A stretch of 64,000 bases of DNA. Source: Pirellulales bacterium. Lineage in GTDB: Bacteria > Planctomycetota > Planctomycetia > Pirellulales > Lacipirellulaceae. The DNA lies in the NCBI GenBank assembly GCA_022448265.1, contig JAKVCC010000011.1, positions 1 through 64,000 on the forward strand, read 5' to 3'. Below the pieces are notes generated by a model, which saw only the letters and a program-made list of their open reading frames with translations, searched no databases and was not told the origin of the DNA. Positions 1 through 10,506 of the stretch are shown in pieces. The stretch's first letter is position 1, and every line of letters begins with the position of its first letter. The position numbers and the translations under genes are program-made.

Positions 1-809
1 TCGCTATTTTGTACGTGCTCGTTACGGTGCCGGTTGAGCCCTTGAATGGATTCTACCAAGCGCCCTTGCATCGCCTCACTGACGCCGGCGGGCGACCGCA
101 CGTAGTGGACCGGATCACCCGTGGCATTGAACTCAACACCCTGATAACGGCTTGGCAGAAAACCGGCCGACCACTGGCGCGACGCAATCGGCTGGGGGTT
201 GCGTCCGCCGACGCTGGTCAAGACCACAAACCCCGGTAGGTCGTCGCGCTCGCTGCCCAGACCATAGTTGATCCAGGAGCCCATCGATGGCCGACCATTG
301 ATAGCGCTGCCGGTGTTCATAAACGTGTGGGCCGGATCGTGGTTGATCTGCTCGGTAACCATGGAGCGGACAATGCAAATGTCGTCGGCCAGCAACGACT
401 GCCAGGGAAGGTAGTCGGAGATCTCTTGCCCACCGGCACCATACTTCTTGAAATGGGTTAAAGGCCCCAGGCATGTCAGAGGCGCGCCTCGCAGTTGGGC
501 TATAGGCTGGCCCTTGGTGAACGACTCCGGCATCGGCTGGCCATCGAGCTCAGTGAGCTTCGGCTTTGGGTCAAATGTTTCCAGATGCGATGGACCACCG
601 GACATGCAGAGAAAGATCACCCTTTTGACTTTGGGCGTATGATGTGGCAACCCGGGCAGCCCTTGGAGGGGCCCACGCATGGCCAGCGCGTCGCGATGAA
701 ACAAGGTCGAGAGTGCCAACGACCCCAGGCCCACGCCGCTCTTTGAGAGAAAGGTTCTCCGGTTACACTGCGCGGCCAGGTTTTCTTTATCACCGTGGTT
801 TAAAAACAT
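1..809 (-). CDS. DUF1501 domain-containing protein (C-terminus runs off the window)
   Basis: Minus-frame translation from ATG at 809 is open to the window edge: MFLNHGDKENLAAQCNRRTFLSKSGVGLGSLALS...VKRVIFLCMSGGPSHLETFDPKPKLTELDGQPMPESFTKGQ...EQINHDPAHTFMNTGSAINGRPSMGSWINYGLGS; same motifs as the DUF1501 protein at 53135..54625. The ORF track does not list it because it has no stop inside the window. Confidence 0.85.
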   Translation of the reverse strand, partial: MFLNHGDKENLAAQCNRRTFLSKSGVGLGSLALSTLFHRDALAMRGPLQGLPGLPHHTPKVKRVIFLCMSGGPSHLETFDPKPKLTELDGQPMPESFTKGQPIAQLRGAPLTCLGPLTHFKKYGAGGQEISDYLPWQSLLADDICIVRSMVTEQINHDPAHTFMNTGSAINGRPSMGSWINYGLGSERDDLPGFVVLTSVGGRNPQPIASRQWSAGFLPSRYQGVEFNATGDPVHYVRSPAGVSEAMQGRLVESIQGLNRHRNEHVQNS

Positions 810-831
810 GTATGTTGCGGCCTTGATGAGT

Positions 832-3273
832 TCAATTGCGCGTAATGGTTTCACTAAGGTTTAAGATGGCCCGGGTTACCGCTACCCACGAGGCCAGCTC
901 TACCTCGTCTAGGGCGCTCTCTTTAGGAGCCTGGCCAATGTTGATAAGAGCACGGGCGGCCTCAGGGTTCGCTGCGTAATGCTGGCGACTAAATTCCAGT
1001 AGGCGGCGGAGCTCAGATTTCTCCACATCGTCGGGCCGCCGGCTAACGGCAATCAAATAGGCGTCGTCAATGCGGTCCGCGTCTCGTTGGGCCCCACCGG
1101 TGGGCTGTTGTAGCTGGATTCGCTCAGCAAACACGCGCGCCGCCTCAATAAACGTTGGATCGTTCAGGAGCGTCAGTGCCGCGACTGGTGTGTTGGAACG
1201 TGGCCGCTGGGCAGTACATTCCTCCCGGCGCGGCCCATCGAAGGCCTTGAGCATCGGATGCAGAAACTGCCGTTGCCAATGCATGTAGAGGCCCCGCCTC
1301 CACTGCCGATTATCTGGGTGGTGTTTGTACACCCGGGTCGGGAAATTTAAATGGCGATAAAGGCCGGCGGGCTGGTAGGGCTTCACGCTCGCGCCGCCCA
1401 CGTCGCTAACCAGTAGCCCACTAATCACCAGCGCCGTGTCTCGCACCGATTCGGCTGGCAGCCGATAGCGCGACTGTCGGGCCAGAAGCCGATTACCGGG
1501 GTCTCGCTCGACCAGTGCCGACGGTTCCAACGACGCCTGTCGATAAGTTTGGGAGCTTACCAGCAGCTTCACCAGCTGCTTGGCGTCCCAACCATTGTCG
1601 ACCAGTTCCAGGGCCACTCGATCGAGTAACTCAGGATGTGAAGGTGGTTCACCCTGGCCGCCAAGATCGTCCATCACGGTCGCAAGTCCGTTGCCAAAGA
1701 ACAGATACCAATAGCGGTTGGCAAACACCCGGGCGGTCAGCGCGCCAGCGCCTCGCTCTGCGTCGACCAGCCAGTTGGCCAAATCAAGACGATTGGCCCG
1801 GCGGCCCTCCACACCCGTCTCCCCTAAAAATTCGGGAACGGCAGGCTCAACGATTGGTCCGCTTTCATCGAGCCAGTTGCCGCGTGGCAAAATCCGCGTG
1901 ACGCGCGGTTTGATGCCGACGGTGATCATCGTCCTGCGAGGGTGACTCGTGGCGCGCAATGCATCTCGCTCGGAGCGAAGCTTATTGAACTGGTCGTAAA
2001 GCTCTGCCCGTTGCACAATATCGTCGGTGGCAAGCTCGATAATTTCCTTCCGAATCGCCACGACCTTATTCTCCAGAGCGTCAAGGGCCTGACGCTGGCG
2101 ACGACTAACGACCTCGATTTCCGGGTCGCGGTCGGTTGGCACGGAGTTGGTACCGCGGGCCAGGTGCGCCGATTCGTCAATGTCGGCAAACATGGCCGCC
2201 ATCGAGTAAAAGTCCTTCATGGTGTAAGGATCAAACTTATGATCATGGCACTGGGCACAACCGAGCGTCGCCCCCATCCACACGGCGGACACGTTACGCA
2301 CACGATCGGCCGCATACATGGCCAGGTATTCCTTTGGCTGCACGCCCCCTTCGTGCGACGTTTGCAATAACCGGTTGTAACCACTGGCAATTTTTTGATC
2401 GATTGTGGAATCTGCAAGTAAGTCGCCAGCAAGTTGTTCACGCGTAAATTGATCGACGGGCATATTGTCGTTGATCGCGTCGATTACCCAGTCGCGATAG
2501 GGCGTGATAGAGTGGTCTTGATCACCATGGTAGCCCACGGTGTCGGCAAATCGCACTAAGTCGAGCCAGTGCGTGGCCATCCGCTCGCCAAAGTGGGGCG
2601 AGGCCAAGAGTTTATCCACCAGCCGCTCGTAGGCGCCCGCGGAGTTGTCGTCCACAAACTGGCGCACCTGTTCGGGCGTGGGAGGCAGTCCCAGAAGATC
2701 GAAATAGAGCCGGCGACACAGGGTGACTCGGTCTGCCTCGGGGGAGGGGGCGATCCCTTCGCGATGCAAGCGTGCGAGAATGAAATGATCAATCCAATTG
2801 CTTGGCCAGTTTTTTGATGCCGTTGACTCGATGTCTGGTGTCGCATGTCGCACCGGCAGTACATGAGACCAGTGCTCAGACCACGGTGCGCCCTGGTCAA
2901 TCCAGAGGCCAATATTTTCGATCTCTTCGGCGGTCAGGTTTTTATGTGATTCAACTGGTGGCATGCGCTCGTCCAGGTCCGTCGTCGTAATTCGACGATA
3001 GAGTTCGCTACTTGCGCGATCGCCCGGCACAATCGGCCGCTCTCCTGAATCAGCCTCGGCCAGCGCGCTGGCCTTCTGGTCTAGACGAAATCCGCCGGCA
3101 CGCTCATCGGCGTCGGGACCGTGACAGCGAAAGCACCTATTCGATAGGATGGGCCGGATCTCTGCGCGATAATCGACCGGCCGTTCGGCTGCGATCGCTG
3201 GGGTCGCCAGCAGTATCGCAAACAGTGTCGGCAGGACAGAAAGTAGACGCGAGTGGCGGTTCTTAGCCATCAT
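832..3273 (-). CDS. PSD1 / planctomycete cytochrome c domain protein (DUF1549, DUF1553), secreted
   Basis: 813 aa; signal peptide; CFRCHGPDADERAGGFRLD haem motif; LDLVRFADTVGYHGDQ, AQCHDHKFDPYT, RVFANRYWYLFFGNGL motifs; upstream of DUF1501 in the usual pair. Confidence 0.93.
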   Translation of the reverse strand: MMAKNRHSRLLSVLPTLFAILLATPAIAAERPVDYRAEIRPILSNRCFRCHGPDADERAGGFRLDQKASALAEADSGERPIVPGDRASSELYRRITTTDLDERMPPVESHKNLTAEEIENIGLWIDQGAPWSEHWSHVLPVRHATPDIESTASKNWPSNWIDHFILARLHREGIAPSPEADRVTLCRRLYFDLLGLPPTPEQVRQFVDDNSAGAYERLVDKLLASPHFGERMATHWLDLVRFADTVGYHGDQDHSITPYRDWVIDAINDNMPVDQFTREQLAGDLLADSTIDQKIASGYNRLLQTSHEGGVQPKEYLAMYAADRVRNVSAVWMGATLGCAQCHDHKFDPYTMKDFYSMAAMFADIDESAHLARGTNSVPTDRDPEIEVVSRRQRQALDALENKVVAIRKEIIELATDDIVQRAELYDQFNKLRSERDALRATSHPRRTMITVGIKPRVTRILPRGNWLDESGPIVEPAVPEFLGETGVEGRRANRLDLANWLVDAERGAGALTARVFANRYWYLFFGNGLATVMDDLGGQGEPPSHPELLDRVALELVDNGWDAKQLVKLLVSSQTYRQASLEPSALVERDPGNRLLARQSRYRLPAESVRDTALVISGLLVSDVGGASVKPYQPAGLYRHLNFPTRVYKHHPDNRQWRRGLYMHWQRQFLHPMLKAFDGPRREECTAQRPRSNTPVAALTLLNDPTFIEAARVFAERIQLQQPTGGAQRDADRIDDAYLIAVSRRPDDVEKSELRRLLEFSRQHYAANPEAARALINIGQAPKESALDEVELASWVAVTRAILNLSETITRN

Positions 3274-3655
3274 TGCTGGGCATCGAAAGTATTAGTACTG
3301 GGCGTAATAACAACCAAAGTCAAGCATTATGGCCAGCCATTTATTATAGTTCAGCGTACATGTGTTTTCCAACCCAGCCTGGGGGTAGACTGTTGGCCAT
3401 ATCTGGCACAAACGAGGCCTATGAACTCGCAGTTTCCAGATGATTTTTGCTATGCACTTTTGCGACAACACTTTAACAAGAAGGATTGGCGCGTTTCATT
3501 CCACACCCGCCGACTTGCCGTAGCGCAGAGAGTTGCTGAGGCGCAGCCAAAGCATGCTTTACAGCGAAGACGCATACTTTACCGCGAAGACATAGCCGAG
3601 GTATCAAACTATCAAGGGCGGAGACAAGCGAGGGGCCAGAAGACTCCGCCGGGGT

Positions 3656-3736
3656 CTGGTACACTGTTGAGGTGTTTACTGGTACACTGTTGAGGTCTTG
3701 GGTGGAGGCCTTGGGCATGGGTGGAGGCCTTGGGCA
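3656..3736. repeat. Two adjacent short tandem duplications (ctggtacactgttgaggt x2; gggtggaggccttgggca x2)
   Basis: ctggtacactgttgaggt at 3656-3673 and 3679-3696; gggtggaggccttgggca at 3700-3717 and 3719-3736. Confidence 0.85.
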
Positions 3737-3809
3737 ATTGGCGCCCAGTCACCAAAGGCCGACCGCTCAACAAGGTCTTCCAGGTTAGGAAAGAAGTTTC
3801 GAGGAAACA

Positions 3810-6284
3810 ATGCCTAGTTGTTTTTCTATTCCAGGTCTGCTGGTTGTTTCTTTTTTGGCCCATGTTATTGCCGGCAGCGCAAGTTTTGCAGAAAACCCGA
3901 TTGTACCCAATGTTGGAATGTCCGATCCACACATCCACATATTTAACGACCGGGCCTATTTGTACGCGAGTCACGATTACTCTGCGAAGAATACGCAGTT
4001 CACGATGTACGACTGGTGGGTGTGGTCGTCCAGTGATTTGATTAACTGGCAATACGAATGTTCCCTGAATCCGGCAGATACTTATGTTGGCCCTATGGCC
4101 GGATGCTGGGCGACAGACGCCGCTTATAAGAATGGTAGTTACTACTGGTATCTGTCTGTTGGCTATACTACGGCAGTTGTCAGGGGCGATTCACCGAGAG
4201 GGCCGTGGCATGACGAATTAGGCAAGCCTATGGGGGCAGGCAGTTATGATCCCGCGATATTTACCGAAGACAATGGCGACTCTTACGTGATTTGCGGCGT
4301 GTATGCCTTTAAGATCGCAAAGCTCAATGACGATATGGTGTCGCTTGCAGAGACACCGCGAGAGATCAAAATTAATAATCCGCAGGGCCCCTATGGGGTC
4401 GGCATATTGGACGACAAGCCCGACCTCCATAAACACAAAGACACCTATTACCTTACGTGGGGCAGTTACTACGCAACTTCAAAGAGCGTCTATGGTCCCT
4501 TTGAGTGCAAGGGGCCGTTTATTGACACAGATCTTGTCTCGCCTCAGTTTCGCCACAAGATGCAATATTTGGCGTGGGGTGGATTGAATTACGACAGGCA
4601 CGGCAAGTTTTTTGAGTGGAACGGCCAGTGGTATTACGCATGCAACGACCAGAGCCAGAGCCATACAACCTCGGTCTACCGGGATACGGTCATCAGCTAC
4701 GCCTTCCACAAAGATGATGGAGAAATCGCGCCGCTTATCATTGATAAGTTTGGCGTCTCCAGAATTGATTCGAAAAGCAAGCAGCTCATCTCGGCATTGC
4801 GTAATAAATCCGACCAGAATTCGACGATGGCGATCATCAAAGAGTTGCCAAGCCAGGATGAGCGTACCCAGGCGCTGCTGCTTTATGCGCTGGCTAACCG
4901 TAATGACAAAATTACCCTACCGGCAATAATCGAATCAACGAAAGCACCCAGCGAACGTGTGCGGACGGCGGCCATGTATGGCTTAGCAGAGTTGGGCGGC
5001 GCCTCGGCAGTTACCACGCTGGCCGAGCTAGCCGCTAATGCCTCACTACACGAGGACGAGCGCGAAACGGCCATGAGGTCGCTCAATCGCATGAAGGGCG
5101 AGGACGTAAATAGCGCTATAGCCAAGAGCCTAGAGCGAGCTAGCGCTGAGGTGCGTGCCGTCTTGGTGCGGTCGCTGGCCGATAGGAAAGCTTACGATTA
5201 CCTAGACGCAATTCTCATCGTGGCACGTGACAATCTCGCCCCGGCCGGTATCGAAGCGGCCAAGTCACTTGCCCGCCTGGCCAAGGGCCAAGATCTACCC
5301 AAGCTAGTCAAACTTCTCACGGAGATTGACGACGATCAAGTTCGACGAGAAGTGGAACTTGCAGTTTTTGGGGTTACCAAAAAAGAGTCTGCCAGCCAGG
5401 AATCCGCAGGACTCCTACTGAACGCCGCTAAGAAGATCTGCAGCACCGCCACAAGAGTTTCACTAATTCACACCATGGGTAGGATTGGGCACAAAAGTAC
5501 GCTTGCTACGTTAGACAAATGCCTCCAAGACGACAATGGTGTGATTAAGGGGGCGGCGCTTTACGGACTGAGTGTTTGGCCAGACGGATCTCCTGCCAAA
5601 ATCCTCAGCGATTTTGCCGCAGACGAGTCTGAGAAAGCTACGGATCGGATGATTGCGCTCCGCGGGTTTATCAAGCTGATTCCCAAGCAGACGCAACGGT
5701 CCGACGCGGCGCTTCTCGATAATTTTGAACTCGCCATGGGCATGGCAGAACGTGCGGAAGAAAAAAAACTTGTTCTCGCACAGTTGGGTGGTTTTCGTTT
5801 TGAAGGGGCGCTGGACTTTGTCGGTCGGTTTCTATCCGACAGCGCCGTCAATGGCGAGGCCAAGGCAGCCATTAAAAAAATTGAGGCACTACTCGCCAAT
5901 AGTGGCAGCGCCACAGCGTCCCACAACAGCGAGCTTGCAAACAAGGCGATCGACGGCGACACGAATACCCGCTGGAGTACCGGAGGAGGCACTATTGGTG
6001 GGGAGTGGCTGCAAGTTGAGTTAGACCCGGAGCAGGTATTAACCGGTATCTCAATTGAGTGCCAGGGGTCGGAAACCGATTATCCCCGCGGCTATGAGAT
6101 TTATGTTTCCATGAACAGCTTTGCTCAGGGAATTCCTGTTGCCACAGGAAAAGGCGAAAGTGCTGTTGTCGACATCACCTTTGCCAAGCCTGTCTCCGGC
6201 CGCAGCCTCAAGATCGTTCAGACCGGCAAGTCAGGTCCCTGTTACTGGACCATCACCGAACTGAAACTTAAGACCAGCCAATAG
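3810..6284 (+). CDS. GH43-like glycosidase fused to HEAT-like repeats and a C-terminal F5/8 type C (discoidin) domain
   Basis: 824 aa; SDPHIHIFNDRAYLYASHD, SYDPAIF, FFEWNGQWYYACND (GH43 signatures); HEAT-like helical repeats from about aa 330 to 690; SHNSELANKAIDGDTNTRWSTGG...GEWLQVELD (F5/8C). Confidence 0.85.
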   Translation: MPSCFSIPGLLVVSFLAHVIAGSASFAENPIVPNVGMSDPHIHIFNDRAYLYASHDYSAKNTQFTMYDWWVWSSSDLINWQYECSLNPADTYVGPMAGCWATDAAYKNGSYYWYLSVGYTTAVVRGDSPRGPWHDELGKPMGAGSYDPAIFTEDNGDSYVICGVYAFKIAKLNDDMVSLAETPREIKINNPQGPYGVGILDDKPDLHKHKDTYYLTWGSYYATSKSVYGPFECKGPFIDTDLVSPQFRHKMQYLAWGGLNYDRHGKFFEWNGQWYYACNDQSQSHTTSVYRDTVISYAFHKDDGEIAPLIIDKFGVSRIDSKSKQLISALRNKSDQNSTMAIIKELPSQDERTQALLLYALANRNDKITLPAIIESTKAPSERVRTAAMYGLAELGGASAVTTLAELAANASLHEDERETAMRSLNRMKGEDVNSAIAKSLERASAEVRAVLVRSLADRKAYDYLDAILIVARDNLAPAGIEAAKSLARLAKGQDLPKLVKLLTEIDDDQVRREVELAVFGVTKKESASQESAGLLLNAAKKICSTATRVSLIHTMGRIGHKSTLATLDKCLQDDNGVIKGAALYGLSVWPDGSPAKILSDFAADESEKATDRMIALRGFIKLIPKQTQRSDAALLDNFELAMGMAERAEEKKLVLAQLGGFRFEGALDFVGRFLSDSAVNGEAKAAIKKIEALLANSGSATASHNSELANKAIDGDTNTRWSTGGGTIGGEWLQVELDPEQVLTGISIECQGSETDYPRGYEIYVSMNSFAQGIPVATGKGESAVVDITFAKPVSGRSLKIVQTGKSGPCYWTITELKLKTSQ

Positions 6285-6458
6285 AGGTTGGAACCTCAGC
6301 GGGCATTCTTTGCGGCCAACCGGAAAATGAATATCTTTTTATCGATAAATAATTAATTGTTGCGCTCTGGGCGCCCAGTTAACTTAGCCGGATTTTCCCG
6401 TATCAGAGTAAATGTGTTACTCAAGGGAAACTGAGGGAAATGTGAAGACCTAAGCTCT

Positions 6459-9400
6459 ATGGCTTCGAAGAACTGTTTCATACTTCTGTTTCTTTGGTGC
6501 CTGTCTTTTCCAAACGGGTCTGTTGCCGATCCGCTTGACAGCGGGTTTGTATCTCCGCCCGATTCGACCAAGCCCTGGGTGTATTGGTACTGGATGAACG
6601 GCCAGGTGTCGAAGGAAGGGATCACCAAAGACCTGGAAGCGATGTCTCACGTCGGGATCGGCGAAGCCTTTATCGGCCATATTGGCGAAACAAACGAGAA
6701 AAGTACGGTTGAAACCCTTAGTGACAATTGGTGGCAGCATGTTGATCATGCGATACGGGAAGGAAATCGCCTGGGGGTGGATATTGGATTGTTTAACGGC
6801 CCGGGATGGAGCCAGTCGGGTGGTCCGTGGACCAAGCCCGAAGACTCGATGAAGTATGTGGTAAGCACAGAACAGCGCGTCAATGGGCCGATGAGGTTCT
6901 CGGATAAACTGCCCGCTCACAAAGATATGATTAAGGATGTTGCCGTCATCGCCTTTCCGGTGCCGCAGGGTGAGGATGACTTCATCGAAAGTCATAAACC
7001 GGAAATTGATTTTACCGCTCAAAAGGAAGAACTCGTAAAATTGGTCGATATCGGCAACGGCAATCTCACCAGGAGCGGTGTCGACGAAGAAAGTATCCCG
7101 GATATAACCCGTGCGAACTGGATCTGGTACCCTGAAGGGGACCCGAAAACATACGTCCCAGAGTGCATGCGCTATTTCCGTCGCGTTTTCACTATCGACG
7201 GCGAGATCCACCGCGCGTATCTGTCTATCACTGCTGACGATGAGCAGAAAGTCTGGATCAATGGCAGCCTGATGGAAGAGGGCGGCAGTGAAAACTGGCA
7301 AAACATCAATACCTATCCGATCGGGAAATTTCTACGACAGGGCGAAAATGTCATCGCCGTGCAGGTCGAAAATAAAATCGGTTGGAGCTGGTCCGCCGGC
7401 CTGATCGCAACAGCTAAGATTGTAATAGCTGACGGCAGAGAGATAATTCTTCAAACAGACAGTAACTGGAAAACTTCCAACACCGAACAGGCCGATTGGA
7501 AAAAAGTAGCCTTTTCGGATGATTCGTGGCAAAGGGCAAAAGAAGTTGCGCCTTGCGGTGAAGGCCCCTGGGGTGATTTCAAGGACAAATTAAATAGTGC
7601 CTGCGTTATAGAGTGGAAACTGGAGCAGCCCTACACCGCCAGAAGCCTTGCATTCCATTTTGAAGGCTATGTTCACCTTGACATCCAGGGCCGGCTAAAA
7701 ATGCTCGATGAGGATGGGATTGTCCGTACTATCGAGAACTTTTACTACAGCGGGCTGAAGGCCGGCGCCCCGAGTCAAACAGCCTTGGATGGTGTAAAGC
7801 CCATCCTTCATTCTTTTGCACCCGCGACCTCGAAGCATTTCCGCCTCGAGATGGATAGCGCACGCGGGATCAGCAAGATAAAACTGGTGAAATCCGCTAA
7901 GGTTGAAAACGCATCCGATAAGCAGCTCGCTATTCTCCACCCGGCGCCGTGGCCGAGTTGGGATTCCTACTTATGGCCTGCCCCCGAAGCGGGTAACGAT
8001 ACTGAGACGGCCATTGCTTCGGCGGCGGTGAAAGATATTTCAAAGTTCTTGGACGATGAGGGCAATCTGACCTGGGATGTACCCGAAGGTCAATGGATTA
8101 TCCAGCGTATCGGCATGGCTCCAACAGGCGCTAAGAACACGCCTGCCGCAAAGGAAGCCACGGGGCTTGAATGTGACAAGATGAGCAAGGTGGCGATTAA
8201 GAAGCATTTTGACGCCATGGTGGGGAAGACGCTGAGCCGAATCCCTGAAAACGAGCGAACGGCCCTGAAACATGTGATAGTCGACAGTTACGAAGTCGGG
8301 GCGCAGAACTGGACAGATGGCTTTGAAACAACATTCAAAAAACGTCTTGGCTATGATCCTTACCCGTGGCTGCCGGTTCTGGACGGTCGAGTCGTCGGCT
8401 CTCCAGATGAGTCCGAACGGTTTTTATGGGATCTGCGACGGCTGGTGGCGGATCTGATTTCCGAAAACTATGTCGGCGAATTGAAAGAGATTTCAAATCG
8501 CAACGGGTTGAGAGTATGGCTGGAGAATTACGGACACTGGGGCTATCCCTGTGAATCCCTGCAATACGGAGGTGCATCCGACGATGTCGGCGGAGAGTTT
8601 TGGATGAGCACCCTGGGGCCCATTGAGGTGAGAATCGCCGCCTCATGTGCGCATACCTATGGAAAAAAAGTTGTCTATGCAGAGGCGTTCACCTGCGGCC
8701 CTACTAATCTATCCGTAATCAAAGCGCGCGGCGACTGGGCCTTTACCGAAGGCGTCAATCATTTCGCACTGCATCTTTACACCCACCAACCCGAAGACCT
8801 GCCTGCTCCGGGCCTGACATCATTCGGCGCTTCTTTTCATCGAAATAATCCTGTCTTTGACAATATGCATTCATGGGTTAAATACTTGCAGCGTTGCCAC
8901 TACATGTTGCAGCAGGGCCATCACGTCGCCGATGTGGCGTACTTCCTGGGGGAAGATTCACCGAAGATGAGCGGCGCCCAACAACCGCCTCTGCCGGCAG
9001 GGTACAACTACGACTATATCAACGGTGAGGTTATCCGCGATCACATGACCATTAGGAACGGTCGCTGGACGCTGCCGGACGGGATGAGCTACCGGATTCT
9101 GGCGCTGCCGCCTTTGGCGACCATGCGCCCGGAGCTGTTGCAAAAAATAGGCGATCTGGTCCAAAAAGGCGGCGTGCTCATGGGCGCCCCTCCCAGGCAG
9201 TCTCCGAGTTTGCAGGGTTATCCGGCCTGCGATACAACCGTCACCGCACTTGCGGAGCAGATCTGGGGTGATTGCGACGGTGTGAAAGTCAAACAACGAA
9301 AATTTGGCGAAGGTGTTGTTTTTAACGGCGTTGATTTGCGGTCGGCACTGGGTACGTTGAAAACAGAACCGGATATCGTTATCGAGCAACCCGGCATCCT

Positions 9401-10226
9401 CTGGACGCATCGCACTGATCAGAACAGTGATATTTACTTTATCAGCAGCCAGAATGCCCAGGCGGTGCTCGCCGAAATGAGTTTCCGGGTAGGTGGCAGG
9501 GCGCCCGAAGTGTGGGACCCTGCTTCCGGCGAAATAATCCGCACGGCTCGTTTTGAACAGGATGGCGGGCGTACCAGACTTACCCTCCCGCTGGATGGTT
9601 TTGAATCCCTCTTTGTCATATTCCGCCAACCGTTCAAGGGCGCCCCTGTCGAGAAGGTATTGCTGGGTGAAAAAGAACTTGACCCGTCTGAAGTGATCGT
9701 ATCGAGAGATGCCAGGGGACGGCTGGAAGCAAGGATTGATCAGGCCGGCAGCTATGACGTGCAATTCAAAAACGGTCGCCGCACACGTTTCGAGATCGAG
9801 ACCATGCCGGAACCTGTCAGTATTGACGGCGCATGGGAGGTGACCTTCCCGCTGGACCGGGGCTCGATAGTCGAGAAATTCCGTAGTTTAATTCCCTGGT
9901 CACAACACGAAAACGAAAAGATCAAAGCCTTTAGCGGTACTGCCACTTACCAGAAGACGTTCTCTTTTCCGAAAGATTATTTTAAAGGAGAGTGCCGCAC
10001 AACGCTCCTTCTTGGAAATGTTGGCGCCATGGCCGGGGTGACTATAAATGGAAAACAGCTTGAGACTTTATGGAAACCTCCGTTTGAATTTGACATAACG
10101 GGCTTAGCCAAACCGGGCGACAACGTCCTCGAAATAAGCGTCACCAACGCTCATGGAGATACGGCCTCGGGGCTAATCGGGCCGGTTATTGTCAGTTCAG
10201 GTAGTGTGGTGAAGCTGACTGAGTAA
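6459..10226 (+). CDS. Glycosyl hydrolase, GH106 / alpha-L-rhamnosidase-like
   Basis: 1255 aa; signal peptide; PPDSTKPWVYWYWMNGQVSKEGITKDLEAMSHVGIGEAFIGHIG, FNGPGWSQSGGPW typical of this large family; C-terminal GH2-like jelly-roll. Confidence 0.82.
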   Translation: MASKNCFILLFLWCLSFPNGSVADPLDSGFVSPPDSTKPWVYWYWMNGQVSKEGITKDLEAMSHVGIGEAFIGHIGETNEKSTVETLSDNWWQHVDHAIREGNRLGVDIGLFNGPGWSQSGGPWTKPEDSMKYVVSTEQRVNGPMRFSDKLPAHKDMIKDVAVIAFPVPQGEDDFIESHKPEIDFTAQKEELVKLVDIGNGNLTRSGVDEESIPDITRANWIWYPEGDPKTYVPECMRYFRRVFTIDGEIHRAYLSITADDEQKVWINGSLMEEGGSENWQNINTYPIGKFLRQGENVIAVQVENKIGWSWSAGLIATAKIVIADGREIILQTDSNWKTSNTEQADWKKVAFSDDSWQRAKEVAPCGEGPWGDFKDKLNSACVIEWKLEQPYTARSLAFHFEGYVHLDIQGRLKMLDEDGIVRTIENFYYSGLKAGAPSQTALDGVKPILHSFAPATSKHFRLEMDSARGISKIKLVKSAKVENASDKQLAILHPAPWPSWDSYLWPAPEAGNDTETAIASAAVKDISKFLDDEGNLTWDVPEGQWIIQRIGMAPTGAKNTPAAKEATGLECDKMSKVAIKKHFDAMVGKTLSRIPENERTALKHVIVDSYEVGAQNWTDGFETTFKKRLGYDPYPWLPVLDGRVVGSPDESERFLWDLRRLVADLISENYVGELKEISNRNGLRVWLENYGHWGYPCESLQYGGASDDVGGEFWMSTLGPIEVRIAASCAHTYGKKVVYAEAFTCGPTNLSVIKARGDWAFTEGVNHFALHLYTHQPEDLPAPGLTSFGASFHRNNPVFDNMHSWVKYLQRCHYMLQQGHHVADVAYFLGEDSPKMSGAQQPPLPAGYNYDYINGEVIRDHMTIRNGRWTLPDGMSYRILALPPLATMRPELLQKIGDLVQKGGVLMGAPPRQSPSLQGYPACDTTVTALAEQIWGDCDGVKVKQRKFGEGVVFNGVDLRSALGTLKTEPDIVIEQPGILWTHRTDQNSDIYFISSQNAQAVLAEMSFRVGGRAPEVWDPASGEIIRTARFEQDGGRTRLTLPLDGFESLFVIFRQPFKGAPVEKVLLGEKELDPSEVIVSRDARGRLEARIDQAGSYDVQFKNGRRTRFEIETMPEPVSIDGAWEVTFPLDRGSIVEKFRSLIPWSQHENEKIKAFSGTATYQKTFSFPKDYFKGECRTTLLLGNVGAMAGVTINGKQLETLWKPPFEFDITGLAKPGDNVLEISVTNAHGDTASGLIGPVIVSSGSVVKLTE

Positions 10227-10506
10227 CGACGTAGGGCAACCAGCGTGTAAAAACTATAACGGCCGTGAAGACCGGCAGCGATCGACGGGTCTCATGGAAT
10301 CGTCAACCACGTAAGCGTGCGGCACTCTTTTGCCGGGGCGCGGAATCTGTGGCAGAAAACTTCAGGATGGCATGCGCGAGACTGAAGCTGACGCCCGGTT
10401 TCTGCGAGACATTCTGCGGATACGTTATTAACAGAAACTTTTTCTCGGAAGGGCTTCAGGAGGGCATTAGTGCTCGGCAGTTGTCCTCAGCTGTAGGCGC
10501 TCGTCC

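Noticed and set aside
8958-9764. Long antisense ORF (268 aa) opposite the GH106-like gene, and similar long shadow ORFs at 6450..7301, 12510..13334, 13689..14615, 37216..38079 and 41939..42694
   Set aside because: Antisense to strongly supported genes, no recognisable motifs or RBS context; typical of high-GC coding DNA.
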